Shown: positions 1 to 14,000, counted from the first letter of the stretch. The stretch: DNA of 64,000 nucleotides from Corbicula japonica (GCA_038501625.1 JAZAYU010000354.1:1-64000), one strand, 5' to 3'. Notes: generated by a model from the sequence alone, not told the origin. Numbers and translations: made by a program.

Positions 1-117
1 AAGAAATCAAGTTTTAAATGTTTATTTATAATAAGTGCTTCCATTTCAAAATACAGCACTCTTATCATTTTCGCTTTTCTTTACAGTTAAAATGTATAAT
101 AGTAGTGATAAGATTGT

Positions 118-312
118 CTATTTCTTGCACATCTGTGTTGTCTTATCAGGATCTGCACTGTTTGCTATTTTAACTTTTAGGTTATTTCTGACAAAACAGT
201 GAACAGTGTAGATCCTGATGAGATGGCATAAATGTGCTTGCTGATTTGGATCTAGGCTTGTTGCATAAGCATATAAATGCATATATAAATGGAGAAAAGG
301 GTTAATTTGAAT
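118..312. mobile_element. TTAA-type palindromic MITE (family B)
   Basis: Inverted arms with CAGGATCTGCACTGTTTG and TAGATCCTGATGAGATGGC around a TTAGGTTATTTCTGAC-like centre. The right end reads AAAAGGGTTAA. Same family as the copies at 23.4, 24.2, 30.5, 43.6 and 44.4 kb. Confidence 0.7.
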
Positions 313-624
313 TTCTGCTACATTTGGTTGAGCCACTTTTGTCTTGACTATATTGGGATCACAGCTTTACATTCTTATAGCATTCTAGGCCCCCTTGTGG
401 TTTACTTCCATTGTCATAAGATAAGCTTTTCTTGTTGTATTTACATGTCACTGCATGTGTTACTTTAATGTAACTGTTGATAGACAAGTTGTTTTTCTAG
501 TTTCTAGAGATAAGCCATCTTATAATTGAATGTTTGTGGAACTCCTTGTATGATAAGCTGGTGGTTTACTTCATTATCTTATGATAGGCAACCTCTGCTG
601 TTTTCATTGAACTGTTAAAGAGAA

Positions 625-842
625 TATTTACACCTTTTAAAGCATGTGTAACCAGTGTATATCCAGGCCAGTCAACACATACATGCTGTCTGATCTGGAT
701 CTGCACTTGCCACATCTTGGTCAGAAATAATCTATGGTAAGCAGCATTGATCTTGATAAGATGGCATCGATTAGCTGACTGATCTGGATCTACACTGTTT
801 GCCCATGCAATAAAGTTGTATCCATGGAGTACAGGGTTACAA
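625..842. mobile_element. TTAA-type palindromic MITE (family B), diverged
   Basis: GTAACCAGTGTATATCCAGG at the left, TTGGTCAGAAATAATCTATG at the centre, TGATCTGGATCTACACTGTT at the right, then AGGGTTAC. Confidence 0.65.
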
Positions 843-929
843 AAATGATTGATTGTAAGCTGGCTTTTTCTATTTCGTTGTTGATTTTGAAATTACTCTT
901 TGTTTCAAAAGCTTGTTTTCTTTAATCAA

Positions 930-2625
930 GAAAATATAAGCCGGCTTATCACTTTGTCCAATTCACTTTTTATTAAGAAGTGCTTGATTAAATTTGAAAC
1001 AATAAGCAATGAAACAATAAGCAAGTTTATTGTATTTAACCATTCACTGTTATTAAGAAGTTTTTAATTGAATCGTTAATATGTAATGATAAGCCGGCTT
1101 ATTGCATTTGCCAATTTACTTTTCATTATGAAGTGAATGGTAAAGTGTGTAACAATAAGCTGGCTTATTGTATTTAATTAACAGTATATTTGTTTAAAGA
1201 TGTGATGTGATTAGCTGGCTTTTTGTATTCACATGTTTAATTGTCTTATCGCTGGTCATTTCAAATAGCATATTTACTTCAGTTATGTAAAAATAAGCTG
1301 GCTTAATGTATATAACAATTCACTTTTTATATAGAAGTGAATGATTGAATTTGTAAGAATAAGCCGGCTTATTGTATTTGACAATTTCCTTTTTATTAAG
1401 AAGTGAATTATCAAATATGGTAGAATAAGCTGGCTTATTGCATTCGACAATTTACTTTTTATTTAGAAGTGAATGATTAAATATGTTACAATAAGCCGGC
1501 TTATTGTTTTTACAATCTACTTTTTCTAAAAGTGAATGATTGAATTTGTTAGAATAAGCCGGCTTATTGCATTTGACAATTTACTTTTTATTTAGAAGAT
1601 ATTTTAATATGTTACAATAAGCCGGCTTATTGTTTTTACAATCTACTTTTTCCGGCTTATTTGACAATTTACTTTTAATTAAGAAGTGAATGATAAAATT
1701 TGGTAGAATAAGCCAGCTTTATCATTTGACAATTAAATTTTTATTTAGAAGATTAAATATGTTTAAATAAGCCGGCTTTTTGTATTTTACCTTTCACTTT
1801 TTATTAAGAAATGATTCATTAAATATTTAAAAATAAGCTGGCTTATTGTGTTTACAATTGACTCTTTAAAGTAAATAATTGAATTTGTTAGAATAAGCCG
1901 GCTTATTGCATTTGACAATTTACTTTTCATTTCATGTCTTTTTACTTTTTATTATTAAAGAAGTAATTGATAAATTTGGTAGGATAAGCCAGTTTATTGC
2001 ATTTGACAATTTACCTTTCATTAAGAAGTGAATGATCAAATTCATTAGAATAAGCCGGCTTATTGTATTTTTTACCATTCTCTTTGTAATTAGAAGTGAT
2101 TGATTAAATATGTTACAATAAGCTGGCTTATTGTATTTTACCATTCACTTATTAATAAGAACTGATTTATGAAATATGTTACTATAAGCCGGCTTATTAT
2201 AGTTTACAATGCACATTGTGTTAATAAGTGAATTATTATTATTTTTATAATAAGCTGGCTTATTGCACTTGACATTTCACTTTATATTAGGAAGTGCTTG
2301 CTTAAATATGTTATTATGATAAGCTGGCTTATTGGATGAGACAATTTTCTTTTTATGTGAAGATAAGCCGGCTTATAGTATTTGACTATTCACTCTTTCT
2401 TAAGAATTGATCAATTTCATTTGTAACGATTAGCTGGCTTATTGTTTTTGACAGTTCTCTTTTTATTTAGAAGTGATAAACGGTGTTATGATAAGCCGGC
2501 TTATTGCAATTGGCAGTTCACTTTTTATTTAGATTTGATTGAATAAATTGTAAGATTATAAGCTTAAGCTGGCTTATCTATGCTATTAGAGTTGATAGAA
2601 AATATATAAGCCGGCTTATCATTTA
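930..2625. repeat. Minisatellite with a palindromic core AATAAGCCGGCTTATT
   Basis: About 26 diverged units of roughly 60-70 bp. Each carries AATAAGC(C/T)GGCTTATT, a perfect 16-bp palindrome when the central base is C. The spacer reads like GACAATTTACTTTTTATTTAG then AAGTGAATGATTAAATATG. The first and last units are degenerate (AAGCTGG near 544 and 867). No coding potential. Confidence 0.95.
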
Positions 2626-2639
2626 ACTGTATATAATTG

Positions 2640-3689
2640 GTTGTATTATAATAAATTTTCTCTTAGTAATTAAATTTATATTAAATTGATAAATTTTCAT
2701 TCTGATTTGAATGCAAGATTACATAATTTGAAAAATGTATGTTGTTTATTGTTATCTCATTTTCCCTGAAGTTGAAAACAATATGAAATTATGATATGGT
2801 GAAATGGCCAAAAATGGGATATTATTTAGGAATGACTGGACATTCCCTTTTTAAAATAGACAGCGTTTAAGGCAGATCATTTTTTCTGATTTTGCCTTCC
2901 ATTAGCTCTCGGAACATAGGTGGTTCGACAGGAATCAGAAAATAAAACTGCCAACTAAAATAAAGATAAATGTAGAACTATTATTGAAAGTAATTAAAAC
3001 TAGAATCATCTAGCTGACCGCCAGGCTAACACATGTGTTATCCTGGATTTTATCTGCTGGCTGATCAGTACATTCCATGATAGTTCACCGCATCACAGGA
3101 ATCATAAATTTTCCCAACTGATATCGTGAATCGAATTACAAAATGTTGTACTGGTCGATTGAACATGTTACATGTTGAAACTAATTACTAACAGAAATCA
3201 ATCATTTATTATTTTTATTTATTTGATTTGACCAATAAATATGCTACATAAACAGTAATCTAAACATGTATAATAAACTAAAATGTATAATAAACTAAAA
3301 TGAATTTAAGCACAGCTTGCACTTTCCAGATTTTGGAACTTCAAAAGTGTGTAGTTATGGGTATATTGCCTCATAAAGAAGCTTTGCAGTTATCGCGCCC
3401 TCGTTTAACTGTAAAATGTTTCATGGTATTGCATTAAACAACGTTTTCACAACAGTTGTTATAATCATGTTCTCTTTCAATAAATTTCATTTACCTTTTA
3501 AATTTGAATCTATACACCACTGTTTAACTATAATCACATCGCTTTGTACAGTCAACATATGACAAATTATTTTATCAAGTATTTTTTTGAAAATCTCTTC
3601 AATTTGCATTTCGAGCACTTGTGAACTTCCATTTGGTTATCATATGTTTAGCTTATGGGATTATTTGAAAGATATCTGAAGATTACGAC
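2640..3689. other. AT-rich non-coding stretch
   Basis: No reading frame, repeat family or RNA gene could be supported here. Confidence 0.5.
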
Positions 3690-4015
3690 CCAGCGGCCTA
3701 GCGGCATGAAGTTGGAGCTTAGCGGCGTGAATTTGACGGCCTAACGGGCTGAACTCAACGGTCTAGCGGCCTCATGTCTAGTTTGCCAGGCCGCAAGTGT
3801 ACCAACTCCGCGCCGTTATGCCTGCAGGCTGCAAGACCGCTAACTTCACGCCGCTTGGTCGGATAGGCCGCTAGGCCTCTAAATTAAGCCGCTATTTCGC
3901 CAATCATCAAGGCCCCCAACTTCACGCCGCTATGCAGACTAGTCCGCTAGGCCGACAACTTCATGCCGCAATCCCGCAATTGTACGCCGCTAGGCCGTAA
4001 ATTAACGCCGTTAAG
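3690..4015. repeat. GC-rich short-period repeat that switches strand midway
   Basis: From 3690 to about 3775 the plus strand repeats (T)AGCGGC plus TGAAGTTG-like phrases. From about 3785 to 4015 the same phrases occur reverse-complemented (CAACTTCACGCCGCTA). It stands out sharply in base composition from the AT-rich surroundings. Confidence 0.8.
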
Positions 4016-4939
4016 AAAAAATAGTTTAATAACCAACAAAAATCGTTTCGAACTTCAGATGTATTAATTATCAATTTGTCATACTTGACAAAAGATCACT
4101 AAAGAATATAATCGAGTTTTATTTCCACCACTAATGCGAGACAAATCCTTGAAATAGGCTTCAATTTTGGCGTTTTCCGCACTAAAATAAGAACAGATGC
4201 TTTAAAATAATGATTTAAATATTATATTTTGTTTCAAAGCCTCGGCAAATTAAACAGAATTCATATACTGTAGCCATAAAAATATGGATACGTCGCTTAG
4301 GGCATTTTTAGTATATGACACATCTCTGTTACACCTTTTTCCCTATACGTTTAAATGTTTAGTTTGCTAGTCGTGAGTTATTTCTTTGATCGGGTTTGTC
4401 AAAAATGCAAGTTGGCCAGCTAGCAATCTAATACTCTGGTGGGATTGAATGTTTCCTAGAGACCAGAGAAATTAATGGTCATTTAACTGTTATCGCCGAT
4501 CCCCAGGACTGATAAGCTGAACTTCCCCTGGATGCTTGATGTTAAACATGTTTGTTTATTAAGCCGCGATTTGCTATAAACCAGCTTCACGCGAAGAACA
4601 TGGAACATGGAATATTGAACATGTGTCTGTCATGTTATCTTATTGTAATAATCACTACTTGACTGGTATAAACAGTATATTATGCCCCAGGCATTTTGCA
4701 TTTGGGTATATTTTCGCTTTTAAGTTAAAGTTTTGTTTCGATACTTTAATATACACTGAAAAAAAGATTATATAATATCATTTTATAATTTTTACAATTA
4801 TTAATTATACAACAATATGGTGTAAACTAAATTTAAAAACTGTAAATTAAGAAAGGTGTAAACGTTCACAGCGTTACGGCCGCCACACTGCACAAACTGC
4901 GCTATAGTGAAGTGTAATTACAAAAAAAGCTTGCTTCGG
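4016..4939. other. AT-rich non-coding stretch
   Basis: No gene or known repeat recognised. Confidence 0.5.
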
Positions 4940-5010
4940 ACAAGGAATCAAAACCGTACGGTGCGTCGCCTCGTAACTCTAAGCACATTACCTAATAAGC
5001 TAGCTCGGAT
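4940..5010 (-). repeat. tRNA-derived SINE head or tRNA pseudogene
   Basis: The minus strand reads an A-box-like TAGCTTATTAGGTA (4990-5003) and a B-box-like GGTTTTGATTCC (4944-4955) at tRNA spacing. The cloverleaf arms are imperfect, so a functional tRNA is unlikely. Confidence 0.5.
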
Positions 5011-5014
5011 AAGT

Positions 5015-8000
5015 TCCGAAAGGTTGCACGGATAACCCTGATAAACGTGACAACCAGACACGCGATATCCGGTTGATAGATATTTTCACAATTTGTTGTC
5101 AAAATATAGTTTTAAGTGTAATCGGAGAAGATGCTCACACTGGGCCAAAAAAACAAGCGTCTTTAAATTCAAACATTATTAAAATATGCGCTGATTGTAT
5201 ATTAAGAGGTGTCATATTATTAATCAACAGTAAAAGGTTTTACCAACAGTGGCTAGTATATTGAAAACACCTATCTTAAGACTGAAAAATTTATTTTTTA
5301 AAGGGTAATTTAATCTGCCCTATAAGCATACATAACTATCGTGGCCATCGATTTCCAATGGACGTAACTGCGCAAATTTAATGCTTATGACAGTGGCTTT
5401 TGTTTCCGATTTTATTAATGATTTGTGTAACTTTAAAAACATAGACACGTGATCGAATTCTTTAACGTTACTGAGTGTCAATGAAAACGCAAATCTTGAT
5501 TTTTTGGAATATTTTTGATGTGCGTAATTATAAAAGTTAAATAAATTGGCAAATGTTGATGTGTTTTAAAATCATTAAGTAACCAGTTTATACATTAATG
5601 GTCTACTGAATTTTAAACTTTCTCTGCTACAGTAACGCCCTACAAACACAATACATGTTTGTTTCGGCATGTAGAAATGCATGAAACCCCCCCCCCCCCC
5701 CAAACAAGTCCATTTGTTAATCTTTACTTACGGCCACACAAATTCGATCATCAGTTTTCAAGTTTTTAAGTTTTTACTCAACTTAAACAACGGGCATATG
5801 AGGTTTTTTTGTCATGATCCAAGGAGGGATGTCCCGACATGAAATCGCTCGACAGATGCATTGTTCACTGTCGACAATTACGACAACTTTTTGATTTTAT
5901 AACACATCTTCCTTTGCAAATTTTTGAAACTTTTACACACGTCAAAAATATTCCAAAAAATAGAGAGTTGCGCTTTCATTGGCATTCAGTATACTTCTTT
6001 ACTTCCTGTCGTTATGTTCTTCTGATCAAACCTTAGTTGCCTTGTTCACAGTTTCGTCATGAGCACCTAGCCACTTCCTATTGACTGTGTCATTAGCTAT
6101 TTACATTGTATGTTAAATTGTTTGTATGTATGTCTTTTTCTATGAATATTGTTAAATTGTGTAATTGGACTTCAATTACTTCCAGTGTCATCCTGAACAT
6201 GTATGAGACCCAGACGGGAACTGAGATTTTAAAACCTCGTTAAAAGCCCAATTTGAGAAATGCTATACTACTGATCGATCCAAGGCTGTTCCTGTTTAAA
6301 TTTTGTACAGTCGTATGTTTTACAGGGACATAATTTTTCTTATTTTAGATATATCTTAACCACTTGATTTTTTTTTCACAAAATGTCAATTCCTCGAATT
6401 TAGATTAACCTCTTTATTAATTATCATACAGAAAGCGGTCAAAGAAAGTGAAGATGTTGTTAAGTAAAAAGCTTTTTAAGACTGATGAACGCGAGGAAAA
6501 TTACTTATAATTCAAGATTGAGTATGACAAGAATAGTGAAATGCTAAAAATACAAAACATACTGAAACTCAAAACATTAAAATTGTCAATGTCGATCGTT
6601 TTGCAGTTATAAAGCAGGCATGTTTTGACGCTAGTACAGGTTTATACAATTGATTTAATCGCCGACAAACAATATTGCTATTTTCTACAAAAGCTATAAA
6701 CGTGTTGACATCATAAATTTCCGTCAAACTTTATGCTCATTACATAGAGAAGATCTATCTAAGAAGTCAGTGCAGTGAAGCAGTCTAACAATCCGGGATT
6801 TGCGATCCCGCATTTTATCAGTGATTACATTTTCATGGTTTTAACCTTCGTATAAAGTTACTGTCTAAGACTTTAAAGAAACGAATTAATAAATTAGTGT
6901 AATAATGAAATTAATAACGAATCTCTCAGGATTTATCCGAATAAATGACATAACAGGCGGTGGCGGTGAGCTATGTATACAGAAAGACGAAAGCGAGTCT
7001 TAAAGTTTGCGTGCGTGCGTGTGTGTGTGGTTATTAATTCGTGTAATACATAAGATACATATCTTTCACTAGAAAAAATAGCCAAACCTACTTAGTGATT
7101 TGTTTCTTTGATATCGTGAGTGATGAAATTTACTATACAAACAAGTATTTTAACCAACGTCCCACAAATGCATACATGTGATCGCAAGAGAATATCAAAT
7201 TGGATGTTAGCTAGTCCAAAATCTTATTGATTGTTAACTTAGCAAGTTCTACTTTCAAACTGGACATTTTACGGATAATAAATAAAGCAAATCCTTTATT
7301 GTGTTGTAGTGCCTTATACTAAAAAGCATCATTTTTAAGATACTCCGATGAAAAATAGTTATTTGATAACATTTATGAAATGGGATATTGGGAAACCAAG
7401 AATTAATGTTAAATAGCTAACAATTTCTTGAATGTTAACTTAGCAAATAACTGGATTATTCTATTTTATTGATTAATTGAAATTGATGATTTTTAATTAA
7501 CTTGCATTTTAAAATTTCAACGTTGAGAGGGAGATAGCGAGAGAGAGCGGAAGTTATTTATGTATTAAAATTATTTTTTGTCACTTCTGCTACGGCTGTA
7601 GACTCAGATCAGTCTGTGCTTCTGGGCAGTCTGATAAGGGTCTACACTGATAGTATTACTGCAAAGCAATACATTGCCTCAGATAAAAGACTAGGTCGGT
7701 TTGAACTTATGGCGTATCAAATGGGATAAGAATTAAATTGGTCAAATTATGACCTTTACATATTATGTTTACCTGTCAATGTATGCGTTGTAATTATAAT
7801 ATTCGCTTTTACAAAACTGATTGATTCTCTCCATTTCTTAATCCATCATATTTCTGAATCTGAAGGTGCTCAAGATTTCTAGATTACATGGCTTATCAGA
7901 TACGGGCAATATAATCTCCATTAACGTAAACAAATTCGATACAGCAATATGAGTAACCCCACAATGAACTTAGTGTGACCCCAATGTATTCCTGCTACAC

Positions 8001-9780
8001 TCAAATCAATTTAAACAAATCCCTATGTTTTTGGAGCTAAGCAGGGAAGGGAAGGTCAGAACAGAAAAAATGAAGTGCGTGACCAGTTTACATACTGGAG
8101 CAAATCTAGTGCTTTAAGACCGAATTGTAACTCACGAACTGTCATAAAAGATTGTTTGCTAAAAGTTTTCAAACTGTGTGAAGATGTTCTTATGCAGCAA
8201 AAAGGAAGATGAACTGTAACTGTAAGTAAACATTTTGTTGTTAATGCAGATTGGTCAGTATAAATTTATTGTATGATCTTATATACATTTTCTCGTCACA
8301 TTTGGTTTTACATCTAATATGCGTTCCTTAAAAAAATCGTCATACATACAAAAACACTATTTTAACACTAAACCTGAGTAGATTGGATTTTTAAATTGAT
8401 GAAGAACTTCCTAAAAACCGTTTGCCTTTGGATAATAAATTGACTATGCTAAGATTCTTAATCGCTTATTAATGGTTCTCTTTATATGTTTAACGTTTTC
8501 TTTCATTCTAAGACTTTTATTACAAGAGATAACACCTATGGTTTCAATATAAATTGACAGGTCACTACAATTCACATTCGGCAGATTTTAAATAAATTTA
8601 TTGTAAGCGGATATGTTTCAGTCAACAAAATTACAAATTTAAACATAATGAATAAAGTATTTGTTTAAAAAATGTTCGACACCTCATAGATATAAAAGCT
8701 AAGAATTTAGTCATAATAACTTGTAATTTAGTAGGAAAAGTGTATCATATAAAATGTACACTAAAACACTTAATTTCTGCGCCTTCTAAATTTAGAACAA
8801 AATCTTATATTTAAAATTTAACCTCATCGCTCATGGTGCTTTGTACATTTAGATCGGGACTTTTTTATCTGGACTAGATATCGACAAAAATTAGAAACAA
8901 TCATACTATCACTTAAAGTTTGCTTACAATTAAGGATTATATGTATATATTATCTTAAAAAGGTCAATAAGGGACATAAAGTATTGTTACTACGAAATAA
9001 GAATTCACACCGCGTAACTATTTACTTGGCGAAGATGTATCTAACATGCTGCAAAACAAGCTTGTACAATTAATTGGCAGTCTATAGTTTGATCAAAGAA
9101 GTCTTTTTCGGCCAGGATTCTCAGAAAACACAAATTTATATCGCGCATACTTGTAATTTAACCCCTATGGTATACGTCACTAGAACAGATATTGTACATT
9201 CGTCATTATTTGGTCAGTTACATGAATTACAGTCGCGAGTATCCTATCAGGTCATCAATCCTTTATTGATGATGGAGCTTGGATAATACTTGAGAAAAGT
9301 CCTGTAGACGAAAAATGTAAAACAGTAAGTAAGGAGTCGACATATACATGTACTCATTTTAATGCATATTGTATCTCCTATTATATATTATTTCAAAGCC
9401 CGTACACCCTTGAACGATTTGTCTAATGAGCCTATACAAATAATATTCGCTAAGATATTAGTGTTTACTTAACCACACTGAAAGATAGACAATATTATAA
9501 TTAATTTGTATTAAAACTATGCAACTTGTATTCAGATGAAAATAATTAGTCTTCGGTAAATTATAATAAGGCAAATAGTGTAGGCTATTCGAATTAGTTT
9601 TACACTGTTATATGAATGGGAGTATGCTTCATGGCATCTGAATGTAATACAGTCATAAATCTCTCACTCCTAAGGGGAAGATAACATTAAGTGACCAACA
9701 AATCGCAAGCTAATTGATGAAGTAATTTGTTATCATTCCAAGGTTACGCAGTTCAGCAGTTATGAACTTTACACAGTTTT
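5015..9780. other. Long non-coding stretch
   Basis: Only short simple sequence is evident, such as a C14-type run near 5688 and a GT-rich run near 7010. Open frames at 5073-5264, 5839-6036 and 9074-9286 are short, have no motif and are not supported. Confidence 0.5.
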
Positions 9781-9790
9781 TCCGACTTAT

Positions 9791-11057
9791 TGGGTGGCGT
9801 TTAAAAACGCCGCCCAGTGTTTCACATGTGAATTTTGGTCACATGATCAAAATGGTACCTGGGTCTCTATCTACTTATATAGTCGAACGCGGTAACCAAA
9901 AGTGAAATTCGATCATTTTACCTCCAGAGAGTTCACTGAGTTTATGAGACGGTAGACGGCGCTGCGCGATTGTTATTAGGTAAACAGGTTATCTCGCAGC
10001 AGTGTATGTGTTTACAAATAGCGATACACTGATCAGCTTTCAACAGAGGGCTTTTAATTAGTACTGATAAGCCAAGATAGGAACAATAATAAATATAAGT
10101 TATTCAAGGGATATTCGGACATTTACCATTGATAATTGCAAGAATTATAATGGGGTGATGATAGCTTATCTCAAACTTGGTGTGGCATTTCATTCATGCA
10201 GAATTTTGAAGGAATATTTGATTAAACATTAAGCATGGATATTAATGAAATATGGCTTTAAAGTGTAAACTTCAGGCGAATTTTTAAAGCGTTTAAAATT
10301 AATTAGATTTGATGCAGTGCTCTGCCTAATTTTTATAAAATTGCTTTATAGTCATATTATTCGAAATGAACAAAAAAAAATAAAATCATCCATTAACCAC
10401 GATGCAACTTTTTTGCACACGGTACGTTTTCAAACAAGTTTTAGTTTCCAAAAAGCTAGTCGGTAATTAGCATGACATTCTAACAAAAAAGAGGGCTTTG
10501 AAGTGTAACTTTAGACGAAACTTCAAAGCGTTTAAAGCGTTTCAATTTAATTAGACATGATGCAGTGCTCTGACTTATTTTTTTAAATTGTTTTATAGTC
10601 ATATTATTTTTATTTTTGCATATCTTTTATTTCCTAATAATAAATAAATATTGTTTCAAATCATAGTGCAAATAGCAACTATATTATAGTTTCTCTTTTC
10701 CTCTCTACTTTTTGGCTGTGTGGGGAGGCTGTGTATGCTGGATGTGGTCATTCCTGATATGCATATTTCATTTTTTTAAGTATTTTTATTTGTCCATGTG
10801 TGTTCACTTCTTTATTGTCAATTTAAAGTTTCAAATCAAAGGTTGACTTATTATATATTTTTCCTGGCACAAAATGACTTCAGTCTTGGATATAAGCATC
10901 CGCCCGAAAATCCGTGGTAAAAAAAACTTGATAAAGCAGAAGCCGGGCATGCAAACTTTTGCTCCGCCATCCGAAAGTTCCTTCATACTCCTCCAATAGG
11001 AAACTCCACACAATCTATAGATGATGTTACATGACAATCACTCTAAAACGCCACCCA
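9791..11057. mobile_element. Possible element bounded by TGGGTGGCGTTT inverted repeats
   Basis: TGGGTGGCGTTT (9791-9802) is the reverse complement of AAACGCCACCCA (11046-11057). The left end also forms a hairpin with AAAACGCCGCCCA beside it. Inside, a block of about 110 bp is duplicated (10250-10370 and 10495-10610, both with GATGCAGTGCTCTG). No transposase seen. Confidence 0.35.
10693..10792 (+). repeat. Dispersed repeat family C, partial
   Basis: CTCTTTTCCTCTCTACTTTT, GTGGGGAGGCTGTGTATGCT and TTCCTGATATGCATATTTCA match the copies at 43.2, 48.6, 52.5 and 63.2 kb. Confidence 0.7.
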
Positions 11058-11559
11058 TCAGTACTTTCAGTGCTTTGATTTTTACTATCAGCATGAGACA
11101 TATTATGGGTCTAATAAATTTCTCGCTGAAGTATGGCTTTTTACCAATATTAATGATAATTTTACTAACAATGTAATCAGTCCATTACTACATTAATTTG
11201 CAGAATTATTATTTTTCTGAGGTTAACGTAGCATTTTGAAGTTAACAAATTGATGTATTGAAAATCGATTATGACAGTCTATAAAATGTTATTATAACAT
11301 ATAATTATGTTTAATTCTTGATTATGCGGATGAGATTTTGTTTGTTCTTCTTTATTATAACTTGTTATTGTATGAAGATAAATAAGTAACAGTAAGGGCC
11401 AGGAAAGTTTTGATGCAAAACCGTTAATGATTGTTATGCTTTACTGGTAATTTAAGCTGTGCAAAAAGTTATCGTTCAACTAAATCAGTTTAATCAACAT
11501 ACAAGATCAGAAGGACCTAGAAATTAAATGTACATCTAGCAATTATTACTGTAAAACTG

Positions 11560-11770
11560 GTTTATTCGCGTTAGTTTTATTTTCTCTAATATTCGCGAAT
11601 CGCTAACCTCGCGAATTCTTAAATACCGCGAATACATGATGATTTTTCATATTATTTGAAAATAAGTATATCCGAAAACGACCTCGCGAATTCATAAATA
11701 AGCAAATAAAGAACATTGATGATTTTTGTCAAAAATTGCCAAATTTCGACCTCACAAAATTAAAGCGTTT
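11560..11770. repeat. CGCGAAT-rich dispersed repeat
   Basis: TATTCGCGAATCGCTAACCT, CTCGCGAATTC and similar phrases. A related stretch lies at about 14005-14190. The overlapping open frames are not genes. Confidence 0.4.
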
Positions 11771-12189
11771 TACAGTATGTTTCGGATATTATTATACAGA
11801 TCTACGAAAGTTAAGGTGTATTTCAAATTTATTAAAATACCATGTCGACCCATGGCTCCTACACATTAATTTTTATAAATTCAAGCACTGCAGTCCTCAT
11901 GCAAGTAATAGACCAACACAAATCATTCGACGGACATTGCAACACCATAAACTCCAGATAAGATCGGTCAGTGGGGTTATAACAACATATCATTTACAGA
12001 GAATAACAGTGCTGCTGGAGATAAAATTGTTCAGACCTGAGAAAACTTTCTCATTGTACAAATCCCTTATCTGTAGGAAGTATAACAATGTGTAGCAAAG
12101 AAGTGAAATAATAATTTAAAAAAACCGGTACATTTTTAAATTATTTTCAGAAATTTTCATTCGCCTATAAAAAGCAGTAACACAATCAC

Positions 12190-13030
12190 GAATGAAAATA
12201 CAACTTCTACTAATCCCAACCCTGCTGCTGTGACTAACAACAACAACAACAACAACAACTAATACTACTGCTGGTTGTCTTTCTCCTCCTCCTACTGCTA
12301 CTACTGCGCATACCACTTATTACATTTGAAACAAAACAACAACGGCAGCAGCAACAGCAACGACAATGACACATACTGCAGCAACAACAACAACAACTAC
12401 TACTACTTTTACTACCTACTACATACTATGACTTCTACTAGTACTACTTCTTCTGCCACTACTTTCAATACGGCAAATGCTACATGTACTTCTACAACAA
12501 CAACGACAACAACAATAAAACCTACTGCTGCTGCTGCTTTTTCTCTTCTTCTGCTACGACTACGACTTATTATTAATAAATTTACTATCAAAACAAGAAT
12601 TGCTATAAGTACTTTACTACTACTTTTACAATAACAACATCAACTACTGCTGTTGCTGCACATTCTCCTCCTACTAGGGCTGTACTACGCGCCTGTCACA
12701 TTACTTCTACTTCAAAACAACAGCAACAGCACCAACAGCAGCAATAAAAAGAACCACAACAACAACATGTACTACTGCTGCTACTGCGCCATCCATTGTT
12801 TATACTTTCTACAACAAAAACAACAGCAGCGGCAACAACAAAATCTACTGCTACTTCTGAGCCTTTCATTATTACTTTAACAAAAAAAAAACGACAGCAG
12901 CAGCAACAACAACAATAACATCAACAATAGAAACAAGAATTAATACTACAATTATTACTGCAACTACAACTTCTACTTCGTATTCTCCTACTATTACTAT
13001 TAACTACAACAACTGCTACATGTAATACTT
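12190..13030. repeat. Triplet-rich simple-sequence tract
   Basis: CAA, CAG, CTA and ACT triplets in irregular runs over about 840 bp. The long low-complexity frames on both strands (poly-Asn, Thr, Leu or Val) are artefacts of the triplet structure. Confidence 0.9.
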
Positions 13031-13049
13031 TAACTTCATCTTTTGCAGC

Positions 13050-14000
13050 TGCTATGTAAAACTGTCCTGACCTTGGTCTTGATGTTTCTATTTCAATTAA
13101 AAATAATTTACATATCTAATAATTTCATTATATTATTTTAATCTTAAAGAGGTTGGCATGAATTGTATTTGTATATCACATACTTTTAAGTCCTTATACT
13201 GAAATATCAATAATTTTACTGTTTTGTAAGATGATTTTGTAAGCAAATAATTTGTTTAATTTCTCCACAGTTTGAAAGAATATCAAAGCGCTTTACCTAA
13301 GTCATATTTATCTTTTTAATTAACATTTTACATGTAGTAGTAGGCTACCGAAGTCATTCATAGAATATACCTATAGGCGAAATTTTACCATACACTTTTG
13401 AATCCCGAATTTATGCGAATGCATTTGGTGCAATATAATTTGTTCAAATCAGAAACACACAATTGCACGAAAAATTCCATGTTATACTTTCTAACGTTAT
13501 TAATGTTAAGTTTGAAATGTGTTATTGTTTGGTGACTAAAAACTGCTAAATCGTGTTAATAACAAATTGACAAAGTTACATTTTTGAATATAGAAAGAAT
13601 ATATATTTGCATGTAACCATGATGAACTTGTCTGGAGTTTATAATGGTTAATTTGGATGAACTCTTGAACCGTAAAATCTTTCCTCGAAAACCAGAGAAT
13701 CGAAGGACGAATAACCCATTGACTAATCGTTGAATAGCACCCACATTAAAACTCGACACGCTAACTTTTTAGGATTTTATCATATTTGCTTGAACATTAA
13801 TTTCGAGTCGTTTCTATGCTGTGATAATAATAATGATTAATATCTGAAATCAAGAAAGCCCATAATGACAAAAATCATTGATCTGATGATTAAAAATATT
13901 AAGAAATAAGAAAAAATAATCAGTCAACAATTCTCAGTTATATGTGAATAATATATCATCATCTTTTATTTATATTAAAGAAATGCATATTATATATTGT
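13050..14000. other. AT-rich non-coding stretch
   Basis: No gene, RNA or repeat family recognised. Confidence 0.5.

Noticed and set aside
4940..5010. Functional tRNA gene
   Set aside because: A and B box look-alikes are present but the stems do not pair well enough; kept only as a tRNA-derived relic.
12116..12880. Open frames rich in Asn, Thr, Ser, Leu or Val
   Set aside because: Direct consequence of CAA/CTA/ACT triplet runs; frames exist on both strands with no conserved domain.
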